Assembly: GCA_002366595.1 (NCBI GenBank)
Contig: DFBK01000046.1
Span: 1 to 23,165 of the forward strand
Direction: 5' to 3'
DNA: 23,165 bases
Source of the DNA: Anaerolineales bacterium UBA3082
Lineage (GTDB): Bacteria; Chloroflexota; Anaerolineae; UBA7937
The notes below the pieces were generated by a model. It ran no database searches. It saw only the letters and a list, made by a program, of their open reading frames with translations, and was not told the origin of the DNA. Below are positions 21,634-23,165 of the stretch, piece by piece. A program made the translations under genes and the position numbers. Each line of letters starts with the position of its first letter. The stretch's first letter is position 1.

Positions 21634-23079
21634 CTAAAATGAGGTTAACTCCTCCAACAGGGGCTCGATATCTAACCTCTCGTACCCCATATCCGCGGCC
21701 AACTCATCGACGGTGAACTTTTGGCCTTCCTGCCAGAGAGTAACCAGGTAACGGCCCGCCTCCGGACTGGTGAACCAAAGATACCCGAACCGCTCCTCCA
21801 GGTAGCGGTGCATCTGCACCTCGAAGATCCAGGCCCGTAGGTATTGGGCCACATAGAAGGCGTCATCGACGTCGTCTAGATGATACTCCGGCCCGATCTT
21901 CACCCCCAGGTTTTCGCCTAGGACAGAGACGTATCTCTTCTCCGCCCCAGCCAGGTCGGTGTGGAGTTCCTGCTCATAGAGGAGCTTACTAGCATATCGC
22001 CGGAGGAAATAGAGTTTGTTGAAAAGGGCCAGCCTTAAGTACTCCTGTCCACCCTCCACGCCCAGAATTCGGCTTAACCAGCGGCGATTGATCATAAGAT
22101 AGGCCAAAAGGAAGGCGTACCCCTCGGTGACGGAGTTATCCCCCATCCTCCGGAAGGCGGTGGGAAGATCCGCCCGGGTATTGACGAAATGCTCAGCGTG
22201 GCCGGCCTCGTGAAAGAGAGACTCGTAATCCTCCCGTCCTCCCTGGGGCTTGATGACCAGTTTCACCTCCTCTGGCACCCGGATGGGAGCGCAGAAAGCC
22301 CGAGGGGATTTAAGCGGTCGAGGCTCGGTGTCCAGTTCTAGGTTCTCCTGTCGATAGAGACCAATCCCCACCCCAGCCAAGGTGTTCACCAACGAAGGGA
22401 TCATCTCTTCTTGAGGGAAAAGGGTGTCGAACTGGGGCGCTCGGAAGAGATGGGCTATATCTGCTGTATTGGCTTCGGCCTCTGGCACACCCATATCATC
22501 TAGGAAGAAGCCGAGATGAGAGAAGTATATCTCTTGAGTCTCATCTAGTAAGGTCTGCATCTGCTCCGATAGCCAGGTTAGATTGAGCCCCCTCAGTTGA
22601 TCACATAAAGTTACATAATCGGGGAAGCCCAGGCCTTCGGCTTCACTATGGAGGTCCACCCACCTCTCTCTTCGTTCTGGGTTGGCGCTGGCTGTCACCT
22701 TGCGCCTCAATTCATCCAAGCGATGACGCCTCTCCATCTGGGCCTCATTGGCTATGAGGAGGGGTAAGTTCAGATAGGGTGTTTCCTCACCATCCCATTT
22801 CACCCTCGCCCGAAGCATAGCGTTAATGATCTCCTCGGTGAGGCTCTTCACCTTGTTCTCTAGGCAGCCCAGAGTTAGAAACTCAGCGATATATCTTGTC
22901 CGCTTATCCCTAGCCTGGTCCAAAATCCGTTTCACAGCATCTAGAGTGAAGAGATGAGCGTACCGCTCATAGATGGGAGTCAGTTCCAGTTCCTCCTTTA
23001 GCCCGGCCCCTACCAGATAGACTTCGCGAGTCTCCTCTTGAATAAAAGCCTCGATATCCCTTTCAAACTCCTCAACCAT
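21634..23079 (-). CDS. Zinc metallopeptidase of the M3/M32-like group
   Basis: The 481-aa cytoplasmic, mostly helical protein carries the gluzincin signature SLFHEAGHAEHF (HEAGH, residues 290-294), with the third ligand Glu319 about 25 residues later in DNSVTEGYAFLLAYL. This matches M3/M32-type oligopeptidases and carboxypeptidases. No signal peptide or membrane helix is seen. It is shorter than classic M3 enzymes (about 600-680 aa) and close to M32 carboxypeptidases (about 500 aa), but lacks the HPF signature I would expect of M32, so I assign only the superfamily group. ATG 23079 has GGAGGGG five bases upstream and a strong promoter. Confidence 0.8.
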   Translation of the reverse strand: MVEEFERDIEAFIQEETREVYLVGAGLKEELELTPIYERYAHLFTLDAVKRILDQARDKRTRYIAEFLTLGCLENKVKSLTEEIINAMLRARVKWDGEETPYLNLPLLIANEAQMERRHRLDELRRKVTASANPERRERWVDLHSEAEGLGFPDYVTLCDQLRGLNLTWLSEQMQTLLDETQEIYFSHLGFFLDDMGVPEAEANTADIAHLFRAPQFDTLFPQEEMIPSLVNTLAGVGIGLYRQENLELDTEPRPLKSPRAFCAPIRVPEEVKLVIKPQGGREDYESLFHEAGHAEHFVNTRADLPTAFRRMGDNSVTEGYAFLLAYLMINRRWLSRILGVEGGQEYLRLALFNKLYFLRRYASKLLYEQELHTDLAGAEKRYVSVLGENLGVKIGPEYHLDDVDDAFYVAQYLRAWIFEVQMHRYLEERFGYLWFTSPEAGRYLVTLWQEGQKFTVDELAADMGYERLDIEPLLEELTSF

Positions 23080-23101
23080 TTGCCCCTCCGCTTTTTAGAA
23101 G

Positions 23102-23130
23102 ATTTTAACGGCTGCTCCCTTTTAAGTCAA
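23102..23130 (-). promoter_or_regulatory. Sigma-70-type promoter for the metallopeptidase gene
   Basis: On the minus strand TTGACT (23125-23130) and TAAAAT (23102-23107) are exactly 17 bases apart. Transcription would start near 23095, giving a short leader of about 15 bases that contains the GGAGGGG ribosome-binding site. Confidence 0.78.
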
Positions 23131-23142
23131 CCCCCGGGAGGA

Positions 23143-23159
23143 GAGACTGTTGAAAAAGT
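23143..23159. mobile_element. Possible insertion-sequence terminal inverted repeat at the window edge
   Basis: The sequence GAGACTGTTGAAAAAGT resembles terminal inverted repeats seen in several IS families that begin GAGACTGT followed by an A-rich run. The window ends six bases later, so the element itself and the partner repeat cannot be seen. Recognition is from pattern memory only. Confidence 0.35.
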
Positions 23160-23165
23160 GGGATA

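Noticed and set aside
1..23165. CRISPR array
   Set aside because: No regularly spaced direct repeats of 25-40 bases were found. The only repeat family is palindromic and irregularly spaced.

Overview
The window reads as a bacterial chromosome segment of about 57% G+C by eye. It is most likely from an uncultured or thermophilic Chloroflexota (or a close relative). The basis is the mix of families: a DUF2079 membrane protein with a C-terminal beta-rich domain, orphan NuoL/NuoN-like antiporter subunits, archease plus RtcB, and a two-subunit class I fumarase. This assignment is an inference from gene content only, since no rRNA or full-length phylogenetic marker is present.

Left block (+ strand, 1-5874). 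The 3' end of infB is followed by rbfA, nrnA (DHH phosphoesterase), truB and ribF. Each pair from rbfA onward overlaps by four bases (ATGA or TTGA), so this is a translationally coupled translation/RNA-maturation operon. The last gene is unusual: ribF runs without a stop into a complete archease domain. A 260-bp spacer later comes rtcB, the RNA ligase that archease activates.

Accessory block (+, 5985-7308). Three small genes of more AT-rich composition follow: an unrecognised 111-aa protein, a GIY-YIG nuclease and a two-helix membrane protein. A clear intrinsic terminator closes the block.

Central minus-strand block (7382-12402). era comes first in the direction of transcription, with an extended -10 promoter and a following GC-rich hairpin. 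A strong promoter then drives fumarase alpha, an unrecognised 155-aa tail-anchored protein, fumarase beta, a HAD phosphatase, an HD-domain hydrolase and a divergent PlsY-like membrane protein.

Mobile-element scar (12439-13364). A truncated IS30-family transposase (-) abuts a truncated integrase-core transposase (+). The junction carries a palindromic repeat of the same family as three copies in the next operon.

Second minus-strand operon (13351-17872). A DUF62/SAM hydroxide adenosyltransferase is followed by three membrane proteins resembling NuoL, a small NuoK/MrpC/HyfE-type subunit and NuoN. No other complex I genes are in the window. Several canonical proton-channel residues are changed, and two repeat copies are translated in frame inside the NuoL-like protein.

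Right block. A + strand pair (17978-21615) encodes a Ste24-type M48 protease fused to a class I SAM methyltransferase, overlapped by a DUF2079 membrane protein. The protease gene and the DUF62 gene share a compact intergenic region with two interlocking promoters. A convergent M3/M32-like metallopeptidase (-) with its own promoter ends the window, next to a possible insertion-sequence terminus.

The most noteworthy items are the RibF-archease fusion beside RtcB, the Ste24-methyltransferase fusion, the orphan degenerate antiporter module, and the in-frame palindromic repeat family.
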